64,000 nucleotides of DNA from Pseudodesulfovibrio nedwellii (GTDB lineage Bacteria > Desulfobacterota > Desulfovibrionia > Desulfovibrionales > Desulfovibrionaceae), in the NCBI RefSeq assembly GCF_027923765.1, contig NZ_AP026709.1:1979501-2043500 (forward strand). Reading direction: 5' to 3'. The number at the start of each line of letters is the position of its first letter. Positions within the stretch are counted from its first letter, which is position 1. The notes beneath the pieces are model-generated. The model searched no databases, had not been told where the DNA came from, and saw only the letters and a program-made list of their open reading frames with translations. Shown piece after piece: positions 35,897 through 46,221 of this stretch. The translations under genes were made by a program, and so were the position numbers.

Positions 35897-36784
35897 CTAA
35901 ACCCTCTCGATCTCTTTGGTCCCGAACAGACCGTATGGCTTGATCATTAAAATAATGACCAAAATGATGAAGGCCGCAACCTCTCGGAAACCACCCAGAC
36001 CGAACAACTGCCGCGCCGCTCCATCACACACATTTTCAAGCACACCAATAATCAACCCGCCAAGTGCCGCGCCAAGCAGGGAATCCAGCCCGCCGAGAAT
36101 CACCGCCGGGAAAACTTTCAGTCCAAGATGACCAATGTGGGAGTTGATACCGTTGATATTGCCAAGAATGACACCGCCCACAGAAGACACGACGCAGGCG
36201 ATGCACCAACTCATGGCAAAGATATTTTTGATACCAATCCCCATAGATTGCGCGGCTTGTTGGTCAAATGCCGTGGCACGCATGGCAATCCCTGTCCGTG
36301 AGTATTTAAAGAAAACCGAGAATATGGCGAACAGGACTGCAGAGAGCACAAAGGCAGCGATATAGACAGGAGCCACGGGCAAACCTGCGATCACGATCGG
36401 TTCACTCGGCAACACCTGCGGATACACCTTGATCTGGGTTCCCCAAAAAAGTTGTACCAATGACTTGAGCACGGAACTCATGCCCACTGTAACCATGATA
36501 ACCGAGATATGTTCCTCGCCAATGAGTGGCCGCAGGACCATACGTTCGATGGCAAGCCCGAGCAGGACTGAAAATCCCAGAGTGATAAAGAATGCCCAGA
36601 TAAACGGGATGTTAAACTGTACGGTCAACGCGAAGCACATGTATGCCCCGACCATGACCAGTTCACCCTGTGCGAAGTTCACGACCTTTGTGGCCTTGTA
36701 AATAATGACGAACCCCAGGGCGACCAAGGAATAGATCCCGCCGACCACCAATCCATTGACGATGAGTTGCAGATAATATTCCAT
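35897..36784 (-). CDS. livH: branched-chain-type ABC transporter permease (LivH-like)
   Basis: A 295-residue inner-membrane permease. It starts MEYYLQLIVNGLVVGGIYSLVALGFVIIYKATKVVNFAQGELVMVGAY in the usual LivH manner and carries about eight hydrophobic helices. The loop MRATAFDQQAAQSMGI matches the ATPase-contact region. It is one base from the acyl-CoA synthetase gene. Confidence 0.94.
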   Translation of the reverse strand: MEYYLQLIVNGLVVGGIYSLVALGFVIIYKATKVVNFAQGELVMVGAYMCFALTVQFNIPFIWAFFITLGFSVLLGLAIERMVLRPLIGEEHISVIMVTVGMSSVLKSLVQLFWGTQIKVYPQVLPSEPIVIAGLPVAPVYIAAFVLSAVLFAIFSVFFKYSRTGIAMRATAFDQQAAQSMGIGIKNIFAMSWCIACVVSSVGGVILGNINGINSHIGHLGLKVFPAVILGGLDSLLGAALGGLIIGVLENVCDGAARQLFGLGGFREVAAFIILVIILMIKPYGLFGTKEIERV

Positions 36785-36785
36785 G

Positions 36786-38699
36786 TTACGCCTCCATGTC
36801 TTCTATGCGGATATCGCCACACATCTCTCGCACCCGGCCATCCTGATACGTAATTTCAGTTTCCAGATTCACTGCGCATGCATCGGTATAAAGTGATTCG
36901 ATCAACGCACCATACCGCTCGTTGATAGTTGACCGCCGCACTTTGCGGGTTCGGGTCAACTCACCATCGTCAGGGTCCAATTCCTTGTAGAGCAGACAAA
37001 AACGCTTGATCTGCGTCTCTCCGGGGAGCGAATCATTAGTCTTCGCAATCTCTGCTTTGATGAGCGCGTAGACTTCTTCCTTGGCTGCCAAATCCTGATA
37101 CGTGGTATATGTGATCATCTGAGTCTCAGCCCAATGACCCACGATAGCCATATCAATGCACAAAATTGCGGCCACATAGTCACGCCCGCCGCCCAACACA
37201 ACGGATTCTCGCAAAAACGGAGAGAACTTGACTTTGTTCTCCAAAAATTGCGGCGAGAACTGGGTTCCATCATTGAGGTGCATAACATCCTTCAAACGAT
37301 CGATGACCACCAGACGCCCGTTGTCGTCGAAGTATCCGGCATCCCCCGAAAGCAACCAGCCATCTCCGTTTACGGTCTCACGAGTGGCTTCCTCGTTCTT
37401 GTAATAACCAAGAAAAACCGCTGGAGATCGGGAAACAATCTCACCCTCATCCGTAATCTTCACTTCTGTTTCCGGAATGGGTGCACCCACTGAAGTAAAA
37501 TCAACTTCGCCTTCCTTGTGGATGCAGGAAATACCTGCGATTTCTGTCTGGCCGTAAATCTGTTTGAGCCTGACACCGAGCGCATGGAAAAAACGGAAAA
37601 TATCCGGGCCGAGAGCGGCGCCGCCTGTTGTTGCCGAACGCATACGGCTGAAACCAAGACGATCACGCAGGGCGCGAAACAACCCTTGGTCGGCAATAAA
37701 ATACTTCAGCTTCAACCAAGCAGACGGAGTCTCTCCGGCAAACACGGTATCCACGTATTCATACCCGATGGGCAAAAACAAATTGTAGAGGAACCGCTTG
37801 AACTTCGTGGTCTCCATGATGTCGCCCTGCACTTTGGCAGCGATGGACTCATACACTCGAGGTGGAGAAAAGATGAAATGCGGCCCGATCTCGCGGGAGT
37901 CATTGGATGCTGTGTCCGGGTTCTCCGGGAAATTGACGCAAAAGCCGAACAGCAGGGCCGAGGCCACAGCCATCATCTGCTCGCCCATCCACGCCAGCGG
38001 CAAAAAAGACACGAACTCATCGGTTGCGCTCTTGGGGTCATACTTGCCCAAATTGTGCGCCATTGACAGCAGGTTGGCGTGTGAAAGTACTGCCAACTTG
38101 GGACGGCCAGTGGTGCCGGACGTTGTGGCGATCAATGCCGGATCATCCGGTTTGACCGCGCTGACCAGCTCTCTATATCGAGCCACGGCATCCTTGCAGC
38201 CTTCACGGCCCAGACGACGGACAGCCTTGAAATCCAACAGTCCGTCCACGTCCGCTTCATAGGCTTTGAGGCCTTTTGGCTCGTGGTAAATAATATGCTT
38301 AAGATTGGGCAGGTTTGCGCGGAATGAGAGCATCTTGTCGACCTGCTCCTGATCCTCGGCCACCACCAGTTTGCACTCAGTCAGTGCGAATATATACTCG
38401 ATTTCTTCTGCGGGGGAGTCCTGATACAGACCCAGCGCAATGCCGCCCAGCCCCTGAATGGCAAGCTCTGCCCAGATCCATTCCGGGCGGTTGTCACCAA
38501 TGAGAATAACAATGTCGCCCTTGCCCAGCCCGAAATGTTCGAGGCCGCACGCGAACTCCGCCGTCACTTTGAGATTCTTCTGCCAGGACACGGCCTGCCA
38601 GACACCCCACTCCTTTTCTCGCAGGGCAGTCTTTTCGCCGCGTTCCTCGGCCTGTTTGCACAGCAGTCGGGGCAACGTTGTCTTATATGGTTTTGCCAT
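36786..38699 (-). CDS. long-chain-type acyl-CoA synthetase (AMP-forming)
   Basis: A 637-residue adenylate-forming enzyme activating a carboxylic acid to its CoA ester. The P-loop is TTSGTTGRPKLAVLSH near 190-205, and the IYGQTEIAGISC and DSGDAGYFDDNGRLVVIDRLKD motifs follow. The C-terminal domain has the KVKFSPFLRESVVLG stretch. It lies between livG and livH in one run of genes, so its substrate is probably what the transporter imports. Closest in style to FadD15-like long synthetases. Confidence 0.92.
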   Translation of the reverse strand: MAKPYKTTLPRLLCKQAEERGEKTALREKEWGVWQAVSWQKNLKVTAEFACGLEHFGLGKGDIVILIGDNRPEWIWAELAIQGLGGIALGLYQDSPAEEIEYIFALTECKLVVAEDQEQVDKMLSFRANLPNLKHIIYHEPKGLKAYEADVDGLLDFKAVRRLGREGCKDAVARYRELVSAVKPDDPALIATTSGTTGRPKLAVLSHANLLSMAHNLGKYDPKSATDEFVSFLPLAWMGEQMMAVASALLFGFCVNFPENPDTASNDSREIGPHFIFSPPRVYESIAAKVQGDIMETTKFKRFLYNLFLPIGYEYVDTVFAGETPSAWLKLKYFIADQGLFRALRDRLGFSRMRSATTGGAALGPDIFRFFHALGVRLKQIYGQTEIAGISCIHKEGEVDFTSVGAPIPETEVKITDEGEIVSRSPAVFLGYYKNEEATRETVNGDGWLLSGDAGYFDDNGRLVVIDRLKDVMHLNDGTQFSPQFLENKVKFSPFLRESVVLGGGRDYVAAILCIDMAIVGHWAETQMITYTTYQDLAAKEEVYALIKAEIAKTNDSLPGETQIKRFCLLYKELDPDDGELTRTRKVRRSTINERYGALIESLYTDACAVNLETEITYQDGRVREMCGDIRIEDMEA

Positions 38700-38749
38700 G
38701 AAATTTCCTTATTTTTTATCTCGGCCAAAGTGGCCGGACCTTCTGTCTT

Positions 38750-39547
38750 CTATCTCCCGGTAAATGTAGCTTCCTCGGTTCCTAGGTAGGCGGCGATGAC
38801 ATTCTTGTCCGCCTGCACTTCATCCGGCGTACCCTCGGCTAGCTTGGCACCAAAATCGAGAACAACGACCTTATCAGAGATGTCCATGACAACTCCCATG
38901 TCGTGTTCAACCAATAGGACGGTGACGCCCCATTCTTCGGCGATATCCAAGATATATCTGGCCATGTCCTCGGTTTCTTCGAGGTTCATGCCAGCCATCG
39001 GCTCATCCAGAAGGATAAGCTTGGGTTCGGCGGCTAGTGCACGTCCGAGTTCCACCCTTTTCTGCACACCGTAGGGAAGGCGTCCCGCGTGTTGGTGCCG
39101 ATAGGGGGATAGGTTAAGAAAATCGATCACATCTTCCACGCGGCGACGATGCCTGTCCTCAGTACGGACGGCTTTGCCCCAGTAGAAAATGGACGATAGC
39201 AAACCATAGTTGATCTGACTGTGTCGCCCGACCATAAGGTTGTCCAGCACGGACAATCCCTTGAACAAGGCGATGTTTTGGAATGTCCGCGAGAGCCCCA
39301 ATTCCGTACGCTTGTGCGCGGGAAGGGACAGCAGACATTCGTCGTCTAATGAAATCTTGCACGGTCCGCTGGCTCCGCCATCGGGAATGTAGCGACCGCT
39401 GATGCAGTTGAGCATGGAGGTTTTGCCGGCACCGTTTGGACCAATGAGGGACGCAATGGTCCCTTGTTCCACGGTGAACGACACCCCCATAAGGGCGGCG
39501 ATGCCCTTGAAGGTGAGTGTTACGTCACTGACGTCGAGGTAAGCCAT
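38750..39547 (-). CDS. livG: branched-chain-type ABC transporter ATP-binding protein (LivG-like)
   Basis: A 265-residue ATPase. Walker A GPNGAGKTSML, signature LPYGVQKRVELGRAL and Walker B LILLDEPMAGMNLEE are intact, and the extended helical insert GLSRTFQNIALFKGLSVLDN is typical of LivG. With LivF, LivH, LivM and LivK it completes a transporter of five parts. Confidence 0.93.
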   Translation of the reverse strand: MAYLDVSDVTLTFKGIAALMGVSFTVEQGTIASLIGPNGAGKTSMLNCISGRYIPDGGASGPCKISLDDECLLSLPAHKRTELGLSRTFQNIALFKGLSVLDNLMVGRHSQINYGLLSSIFYWGKAVRTEDRHRRRVEDVIDFLNLSPYRHQHAGRLPYGVQKRVELGRALAAEPKLILLDEPMAGMNLEETEDMARYILDIAEEWGVTVLLVEHDMGVVMDISDKVVVLDFGAKLAEGTPDEVQADKNVIAAYLGTEEATFTGR

Positions 39548-39660
39548 AATCCTGCAATTATGGTTGAGAGCAAACCCATCAAAACGACGTTTGCACGGCC
39601 TGGCGGTGAATTACGTAACACCGCCCAGGTCCATATGCAGCCGAATCGGCGAATAGGCCC

Positions 39661-40317
39661 TTAGGTCCATTCTCCCTTGAAATCGTCGGGAGCGACCAAT
39701 TTGTAGCCCCGGTCCTTGAGAGATGCCTCTACTGCGGACGGGTCTTCGGTATCTATGCGGACGACGACAACGCGGCGTCCGTTAAAAAAGAAAGTGCCGG
39801 TGGAGATGATGGACATTTTCATGTTGGCGATGACACCGGCGACTTCGTAAAGTACACCGGAACGGTCTTCCACCTCAATAGTGAGGCGGCTGCCGCCCTC
39901 GCGGTATCCCATCTCTTCGGCAAGAACGTCGAGCATGACGTTTCGATTAATATACCCGATAAGCTCACCGGCACTGTCGACCACGGCCAGTCCGGCCAGG
40001 TTCATTTCGTACATCATGTCGGCAGCACCCTCGATTTCGGTCTCAGGGGCCACGGTCTTGATGTCGGTGCGGTAGATTTTCTCTACGGTCAGCTTACTCA
40101 TCAGGTAGTTGATCTCGTGTTTCTCCAGGGAGGTCATGATGCTGGGCAGGGCAGCGGAGATATCTTCCTTGCGCACGTAGCCGACCAGCTTGCCGTCCTC
40201 GTCCACCACCAGGAGCATCCAAAGCTTGCTTTCTTCAAGCTGCTTCTGGGCGTCCTTGACCAGAGTCTGGGGGGTGACTTTAACGAAGTCGCGAAGCATT
40301 TTCAGTCCGACGTACAT
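39661..40317 (-). CDS. CBS-pair and ACT-domain protein
   Basis: A 218-residue regulatory protein. Two CBS motifs lie in residues 5-140 (MLRDFVKVTPQTLVKDAQ and DIKTVAPETEIEGAADMM), followed by an ACT domain (RLTIEVEDRSGVLYEVAGVIANMKMSI). Similar AcuB-like proteins probably sense adenosine nucleotides and an amino acid or ligand. First gene of the Liv cluster, so it may adjust transport or activation to energy state (inference). Confidence 0.9.
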   Translation of the reverse strand: MYVGLKMLRDFVKVTPQTLVKDAQKQLEESKLWMLLVVDEDGKLVGYVRKEDISAALPSIMTSLEKHEINYLMSKLTVEKIYRTDIKTVAPETEIEGAADMMYEMNLAGLAVVDSAGELIGYINRNVMLDVLAEEMGYREGGSRLTIEVEDRSGVLYEVAGVIANMKMSIISTGTFFFNGRRVVVVRIDTEDPSAVEASLKDRGYKLVAPDDFKGEWT

Positions 40318-40573
40318 GTTTTATCCTCCTTGGATAGCCGCTGTGCGGTCTCTGTTAGCCTTAATGGCATCTAATTGTTACGGATGGATACACGTTTTCA
40401 CTGAGTGGTGCAATTCCATCCATAAACGGTACAGACCGCCAGCGAACCACTTCAAAACCTATTTTTGACTGACAAGTCAAGAGGCAAACAATTGTTTTGT
40501 AAAAAAGAAGATCAATTGGCACGTCTTTTTTTCTGGCGTCATTTATTGACCAACTAATTGTACTAAAACAAGA

Positions 40574-40599
40574 AAATGGCGATCCGAAGACCGCCATTT
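40574..40599. terminator. hairpin after pentapeptide gene
   Basis: AAATGGCG, ten-base loop, CGCCATTT, just before the stop of the pentapeptide-repeat gene (minus strand). The T-run on the minus side is short, so termination is probable but not strong. Confidence 0.6.
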
Positions 40600-40616
40600 C
40601 TCAAAACGATATTTTT

Positions 40617-41330
40617 TTATGGTGCCTTCGGAACCATCCCCTTTTGCACACCTTTTGGGGTAACAGGCTCGTAGGTCTTGACCTTTTTATTGAGTTGTAC
40701 CTTGGACGGATCTACCTGGCGTCCTGACGAGGCCACCCACTGGACCTTGCCGACCGGAATCTGACTGGACAGATACGGTTTGTAGACCTCACTGATCTTG
40801 ATGGCGTCCAACACGATGGAAGGTTGCTGAAATTTGATATTATCCCAAGTGATACCGGTTCCATCCTCCTGATACCATCGCCCGCCCTTGAGCGTGGCCT
40901 TGTCGAATTTGGCCCCGGCAATATCATTTTGATGCATCAGGACATTCTCCACAAACGCTCCGTTAAACCGGGCGTTGCGCAAGGTACATTGCATCATTTG
41001 CTGATGACTGAAGCTAACCCCAGAAAAATCCTGGCCGCTCAGGTCACACTCGAGGAACCGCGCACTACGAAACTGGGCATCCCTGAGGTTCGCCCCCCGG
41101 AAATCGCAATTTTGAAAAACCCGCCCGATCATAGTGGCATTGCTCAGGTTAGCGCCACTGAAATTCACGCCGTCATAAGGATCAGCAAACAAAGGCGCAC
41201 CGCTCAAATCTGCGCCCTGCATGTTCTTGTCCCCGGCAGCCAATCGGTCCACGTCAGCCTGGTTAAACGCCAAAGCGGGCGTGGTCAACAATACTGTCAA
41301 CACACAAATCAATCCGAGTATCCGTTTCAT
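40617..41330 (-). CDS. exported pentapeptide-repeat protein
   Basis: A 237-residue protein with a clear signal peptide (about 21 residues, ending ALA-F). The middle shows the pentapeptide beta-helix pattern A(D/N)LXX: MQGADLSGAPL, VNFSGANLSNATM, CDFRGANLRDAQFRSARFLECDLSGQDFSG and ARFNGAFVENV. The last 70 residues are lysine- and proline-rich. It should be periplasmic. Such proteins have diverse or unknown roles; nothing nearby hints at one. Confidence 0.82.
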   Translation of the reverse strand: MKRILGLICVLTVLLTTPALAFNQADVDRLAAGDKNMQGADLSGAPLFADPYDGVNFSGANLSNATMIGRVFQNCDFRGANLRDAQFRSARFLECDLSGQDFSGVSFSHQQMMQCTLRNARFNGAFVENVLMHQNDIAGAKFDKATLKGGRWYQEDGTGITWDNIKFQQPSIVLDAIKISEVYKPYLSSQIPVGKVQWVASSGRQVDPSKVQLNKKVKTYEPVTPKGVQKGMVPKAP

Positions 41331-41443
41331 GATTTTCTCCTCTTTCCCGCGCTCATTGTATACAGCCTCGCCCCCCCCCTTGATGCGGCAACAAAACTAC
41401 ACAGCATTACACGCGTAACACATCATGAAAACTATGGCAAAAA

Positions 41444-41466
41444 ACCGAGCTTTTTTTCACCTCGGT
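41444..41466 (-). terminator. weak terminator after cobD-cobQ fusion gene
   Basis: ACCGAG, eleven-base loop, CTCGGT, with several As before it on the plus strand, giving Ts on the minus strand. It lies just past the fusion gene's stop. Confidence 0.5.
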
Positions 41467-41483
41467 AGAAAGACAACAAGGAA

Positions 41484-44165
41484 TCAACCGCCGAGTTTGT
41501 AAAACAGACTTGCCTGGGCACAGCAACCACTCAAGCCTAACGACTTATAGATGGAATCCATGCACACGGCCTCACGCACAACACTCGCCAAATTATCAAT
41601 GGCATCTTCCAGGTCAAATGTGGTTTGAACCTGTTCAAGAGGCGACAGCCCTTTGTCCATGCGCAACTGATCAATAAACCAACGACGAAACTCATCTGCA
41701 TCGAATAATCCGTGAAGGTACGTGCCGAATATACGCCCATCCGCCCTGCCGTATCCCAACGGCTCGCCGTTATTATTGCGCAAAGCCACACGCAAAATTT
41801 CAGACAACGGCGTTGTCTGACCATGATGAATTTCATACCCGTGAACCTTTTGACCGGACGAGGAATGTACCCCCCATGTACGGGTTAGGGTCTTTTCCGG
41901 GGCGAGCGAAGTCTGCACAGGCAACAAGCCGAATCCTTCAACACGAGTGGTCTCTGATTCAAGGCCATACGGGTCATCCACAATATCGCCGAGCATCTGA
42001 AATCCACCGCATATACCGACAATGCGCGTCTTGTGTCCGTCGCCTGCCAGCTCACGCAACACCGCAGCCATGCCAGTTCCCTTGAGTGCTTTCATATCCG
42101 GCACTGTCGACTTGGAACCAGGCAAAATAATGGCATCCGGTGTCCCCACATCGCGGGCATCCGTTACCACACGGACCTTGACGTCCGGCTCGGCAAACAG
42201 CGGGTCGATGTCATTGAAATTCGATATGCGCGGCAGGTCCACAACGACGACTTCCACACATTCGTCATCAGGGAATTTTACACTGTCAGGAAGCAGCCCT
42301 TCCTTGAAGGAGACGGAATCCTCTTCGGGCAAACCGAGCGAATGGATATACGGAATGGTGCCAAGCACAGGTTTGCCCGTATGCTCAAACATCTGGCCAA
42401 AGGCAGGCTCCAGCAAGGTGGCGTCACCCCGGAACCGATTGATGAGAAAGCCTTCCACCAATGACCGTTCCATGGGTGTAAGCAAGCTCATTGTGCCGAC
42501 CATGGACGCAAACACGCCGCCCCGATCGATATCACCTGCCAACAATACCCGCGCATCCGCGTATTTGGCCATGGCCATATTCACAATATCATGGTGTTTC
42601 AAATTCACTTCAGCAGGACTGCCCGCCCCTTCGAGCACCATGATGTCATACTCGTTGGCAAGGGAGTCATAAGCAGTTTTGACAGCTTCCCAAGCGCGAG
42701 GCTTGTATTCCACATACTCACGCACAGCCATATTGCCCACAGGCTGCCCCATAACAATCACCTGCGAACCAACATCAGAACCGGGCTTGAGCAATACGGG
42801 GTTCATACGCACATCCGGTTTCAATCGACAGGCCATAGCCTGCGTCACCTGTGCACGGCCCATCTCTCCGCCCTGATCCGTGACATAGGAATTCAGCGAC
42901 ATGTTCTGCGCCTTGAAGGGAGCCACATTATAGCCGTCCTGCAAAAAAATCCGACAAAACGCCGCAGCCAACACGGATTTACCCGCATTGGAGCTGGTAC
43001 CTTGAAGCATCAACGCCGGAGTGCGCTTAATACGTTTGACTACCGGAGGCTTCGCCGTACCACTGACCGCTTCCATGGCCTTGATCAGCTGTTCATTCTC
43101 GCCCTGACTCCGAACAGCAACCCGGAACCAACTGTCGTCCAACCCTGTGTAGTTACCGCACAAACGAATACCTATATGATGTTCGGCCAGCAGTTTGTCA
43201 CGGAGCATGACCGCATCCTGCCCGATACGCTCCACCCGACAAAGCAGGTAGTTGGCTGTCCCCGGCAAGACCTTGATCCCCGGCACGTTTCGCAGTCCCG
43301 AGGCAAGCGACTCACGGAGCAACGCCGTCTGTTCACGGGTCTCGGCGGCGTACTGCGTGTCGCAGAGGCACTTGATGCCCACACTCTGGGCCAGCGTGTT
43401 CACGGACCATGCTGGCATACGTTGTTTGATCTGCAAGACGATCTCGGGGTCGGCAAAGGCCAACCCAAGCCGAATACCGGGGATGGCGTAAAATTTGGTC
43501 AGGGAAAGAACGGTGATGACGTTGGCCGGTCGATTACGGATAAGCTGATCTCGATCTTCAGGCAGAAAATCGCTGAAGGAAGCATCCACCACAAAACGCG
43601 ATTGCGGGAACATGGCCGCGACCTCACGCAAATCATCCGGCGAAATCATCGTACCCGTGGGATTGTTCGGGCTGCACAAAAAAACCACGGACGGCGTGGT
43701 CAGCAGCGATCCCATGGCCGGAAAATCCACCTGAAAATCCTCGGTCATCCCGGCTTCAACTATGGGCAGTCGGTGCGCCTTACATGCCCTCGCATAATCC
43801 ACATAGGTGGGTGACGGAATAATGGCCTGCCGATGCTGGCCCATACCCGCGATGGCGAACAACAACTCGGACGCACCGTTCCCCGGCAAAACCTGCGTGG
43901 GCCAAATCTTGTATTTCTCAGAGGCCGCCATGACCAAGTCATGACATTCCGGATCCGGGTACGAATCTACGTTCTGCAACGCCTGCCCCACCACCTGCCC
44001 CAGCCACGGCGGTGGTCCAAGCGGGTTCACATTGGCGGAAAAATCAAGAATATCCTCGGGCGCACACCCGGCAGTCTCGGCCATACGCCGCACATTCCCG
44101 CCATGAGCATACTTCTGCTCATCCAACATATCGGGAATCCCCGCAAATAATGTCTGTTTTTCCAT
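41484..44165 (-). CDS. cobQ: CobD-CobQ fusion: threonine-phosphate decarboxylase / cobyric acid synthase
   Basis: An 893-residue fusion. Residues 1 to about 370 form a fold-type I PLP enzyme like CobD, with [20 protein letters not shown], and the PLP Lys224 in [10 protein letters not shown]; its product is the aminopropanol phosphate linker. From about 383 comes cobyric acid synthase: P-loop GTSSNAGKS (389-397), [12 protein letters not shown], and a glutamine amidotransferase part with nucleophile Cys in [11 protein letters not shown] and YEIHHGQT. CobQ alone is usually about 500 residues, so the fusion joins two cobalamin steps that meet at CbiB. Other cobalamin genes (cobT, cobS) lie elsewhere in the window. 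Confidence 0.93.
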   Translation of the reverse strand: MEKQTLFAGIPDMLDEQKYAHGGNVRRMAETAGCAPEDILDFSANVNPLGPPPWLGQVVGQALQNVDSYPDPECHDLVMAASEKYKIWPTQVLPGNGASELLFAIAGMGQHRQAIIPSPTYVDYARACKAHRLPIVEAGMTEDFQVDFPAMGSLLTTPSVVFLCSPNNPTGTMISPDDLREVAAMFPQSRFVVDASFSDFLPEDRDQLIRNRPANVITVLSLTKFYAIPGIRLGLAFADPEIVLQIKQRMPAWSVNTLAQSVGIKCLCDTQYAAETREQTALLRESLASGLRNVPGIKVLPGTANYLLCRVERIGQDAVMLRDKLLAEHHIGIRLCGNYTGLDDSWFRVAVRSQGENEQLIKAMEAVSGTAKPPVVKRIKRTPALMLQGTSSNAGKSVLAAAFCRIFLQDGYNVAPFKAQNMSLNSYVTDQGGEMGRAQVTQAMACRLKPDVRMNPVLLKPGSDVGSQVIVMGQPVGNMAVREYVEYKPRAWEAVKTAYDSLANEYDIMVLEGAGSPAEVNLKHHDIVNMAMAKYADARVLLAGDIDRGGVFASMVGTMSLLTPMERSLVEGFLINRFRGDATLLEPAFGQMFEHTGKPVLGTIPYIHSLGLPEEDSVSFKEGLLPDSVKFPDDECVEVVVVDLPRISNFNDIDPLFAEPDVKVRVVTDARDVGTPDAIILPGSKSTVPDMKALKGTGMAAVLRELAGDGHKTRIVGICGGFQMLGDIVDDPYGLESETTRVEGFGLLPVQTSLAPEKTLTRTWGVHSSSGQKVHGYEIHHGQTTPLSEILRVALRNNNGEPLGYGRADGRIFGTYLHGLFDADEFRRWFIDQLRMDKGLSPLEQVQTTFDLEDAIDNLASVVREAVCMDSIYKSLGLSGCCAQASLFYKLGG

Positions 44166-44260
44166 GAATCCGCCGCGTGAAAGTTAAAGTCTAGAAAATT
44201 TTGAGACTTCGCGATTATTACCCTTAATGGGGTCGAGTGTCCACTTTGAAGCACAAAAAA

Positions 44261-44281
44261 AAGCCGCCTTACAGACGGCTT
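44261..44281 (-). terminator. terminator after MBL-fold gene
   Basis: AAGCCG, nine-base loop, CGGCTT with an A-run on the plus side, giving a U-tract for the minus-strand transcript ending at 44322. Confidence 0.75.
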
Positions 44282-44321
44282 ATCATTGGTTAGGATTCAC
44301 AATGTCGAACATTTTACCCCA

Positions 44322-45287
44322 TCAAATAAAATTCAATGTCGTCCCGGACATATTCAAAATAAACTCATCTGGCATGGCCTTTTCAATGGCAAGGGTTGCC
44401 GCCCGTCCTGTGCAATGCGCCGGGATCACGTGCTGCGGTGAAAACGATTGAAAAGCCGCTATGGTCGGCTCGACAGCATGGACAAAATCAGGCCCGGTCA
44501 AATGGAAACCACCCATGATCGCATGGACCTTGTCTACTCCCGTAACCTCTCGCGCATAGTTGACCGTATTGACTATACCGGCATGCGCACAACCCGAAAG
44601 GATAACTAACCCTTTCCCCTTCAAATGGAAGACCATGGATGAATCGTCCTCTATGGTATCGAAAGATTCTTCCCCGCCGTTTTTTTGAAACGCGTTGGGC
44701 ATCCCCCGTTCAAAATCACAATTTCTAGGAATCTCCCCCAAGAACAAAGCGTTCCCGTCCAACATCTGACGAGGAACTTCGGATTCAACTACGGACACAC
44801 CTAAATCCTCCACATCCGCTCTCGCAAGCGTTGGGAAAATAAGCTGATACCCCGTGGGAGTCTTCACGAAACGACTCTCCTTGAACACCCCGGGATGCGT
44901 GACGAGTTCCAAATCCGACCGGCCCGTCCGCTCAACCAATTGCTTCATACCCCCGAAATGATCCAAATGACCATGTGAAAGCGCCAACGCCTCGACACGT
45001 GTCATGTCCTCATTCAATAAGTCTGCGTTAAATGCCGCGCCATGAGGTGAGCACCCAAAATCAAAAAGCATACGTCGTTCCTGCCCGTCCGCCTCCACGG
45101 TGATGCATGTCGAAAATCCATGTTCCGCAGCGGGGCTCAACGACAATGTCGCTCCGGTCTTTGTAGGATTTTTTACAAGAAATGGCCGTTCGATTGTATC
45201 GTTTCCATCCATGGCCAGTACATCGATATAGTTATCTTGAAGCGTAAGAATCGAGACCCTGTCTACTTTTCTGAGAAGATCACTCAT
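44322..45287 (-). CDS. MBL-fold metallohydrolase
   Basis: A 321-residue metallo-beta-lactamase-fold enzyme. Metal ligands: LSHGHLDHFGG (HxHxDH), CAHAGIVN and GGFHL, with HVIPAHCTG near the end. The LSHGHLDH and CAHAG pattern resembles the dihydropterin-type (methanopterin PabA-side) hydrolase group. The ATG at 45287 has GGAG six bases upstream, so I start there and not at 45299. Substrate unknown. Confidence 0.82.
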   Translation of the reverse strand: MSDLLRKVDRVSILTLQDNYIDVLAMDGNDTIERPFLVKNPTKTGATLSLSPAAEHGFSTCITVEADGQERRMLFDFGCSPHGAAFNADLLNEDMTRVEALALSHGHLDHFGGMKQLVERTGRSDLELVTHPGVFKESRFVKTPTGYQLIFPTLARADVEDLGVSVVESEVPRQMLDGNALFLGEIPRNCDFERGMPNAFQKNGGEESFDTIEDDSSMVFHLKGKGLVILSGCAHAGIVNTVNYAREVTGVDKVHAIMGGFHLTGPDFVHAVEPTIAAFQSFSPQHVIPAHCTGRAATLAIEKAMPDEFILNMSGTTLNFI

Positions 45288-45417
45288 ATTTGTCTCCATG
45301 TTCTTAAAGAGTTTAGCAGGTATACAGTATAGCAGGTATACACTATGTTCTTTTGAAAAGAAAGCGTTCTCATCATCAGAACACAGAACGGCTTTTTGCG
45401 ATTCTCGGCCACAAAAA

Positions 45418-45439
45418 AAGCCGCCCTTGCAGGCGGCTT
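45418..45439 (-). terminator. terminator after lepB
   Basis: AAGCCGCC, six-base loop, GGCGGCTT, with seven As before it on the plus strand, so a U-tract on the minus strand. It ends the lepA-lepB transcript. Confidence 0.85.
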
Positions 45440-45465
45440 ATTCATTTATTTTTTCTACAACCGAT

Positions 45466-46086
45466 CTAGTTGAACATGGTTCCGATACGGTTAAATCTGA
45501 TATCTGTCAGGGAGCCCCAGGACCAGTAGATGACGAGGGCCTTGCCCACGATTTTCTGACGCTTGACCGGTCCCCACCAGCGGGAATCATAGGAGCCTTC
45601 ACGGTTATCGCCCATGACGAAGAACTCGTCCTGCGGCACGGTGAACGGCCCGAAGTCGTCACGGATGGGATTACGAGTAAATTTGGTATGCTGGGTATAC
45701 GGCTCGTCGATAGGCTGGCCGTCGATGTAGACTACTTTATTACGAATCTCGATGGTCTCACCGGGCAGACCGATAACGCGCTTGATAAAATCCTTGGACT
45801 CGTCTTCCGGGAACTTGAACACGACGATATCGCCACGTTCAGGGTCGCCGGTCTTGGCAAGGACTTTGCCGTCTGTGGTGTCGAGCCAAATATTGGACGG
45901 CAGGCGCACGTCATACGCGAACTTGGTGACCAGCAAATGATCGCCGATCTGCAAGGTCTCCAACATGGAACCGGACGGGATTTTAAAAGCTTGAACAATA
46001 AAGGCGCGGATAACAAAGGCGAGCAGCAGGGCGACGACAATGGCCTCGATGGAGTCGCGAAAGGATTTCAGAGAGCTTTGGGTCAT
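45466..46086 (-). CDS. lepB: signal peptidase I
   Basis: A 206-residue inner-membrane protease that cuts Sec and Tat signal peptides. One membrane helix (about 15-33) is followed by the catalytic Ser40 in PSGSM and the general-base Lys102 in DFIKRVIGLPG; GDNREGSYDSRWWGPV completes the family signature. I start at the ATG at 46086, giving the normal short cytoplasmic end. It follows lepA, as in many bacteria. Confidence 0.95.
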   Translation of the reverse strand: MTQSSLKSFRDSIEAIVVALLLAFVIRAFIVQAFKIPSGSMLETLQIGDHLLVTKFAYDVRLPSNIWLDTTDGKVLAKTGDPERGDIVVFKFPEDESKDFIKRVIGLPGETIEIRNKVVYIDGQPIDEPYTQHTKFTRNPIRDDFGPFTVPQDEFFVMGDNREGSYDSRWWGPVKRQKIVGKALVIYWSWGSLTDIRFNRIGTMFN

Positions 46087-46221
46087 AATATCTAGTCCAA
46101 TGTTAATTCTTGTAAGAAGACTCGAATGCACGGCGTATCACAACGCGAGCCGATGTGCACGGATGTGCAAAACGTTTCCACTTGAAGAAAACGTCGTCGT
46201 CGGAGCATTTGGGTCGGTCTA

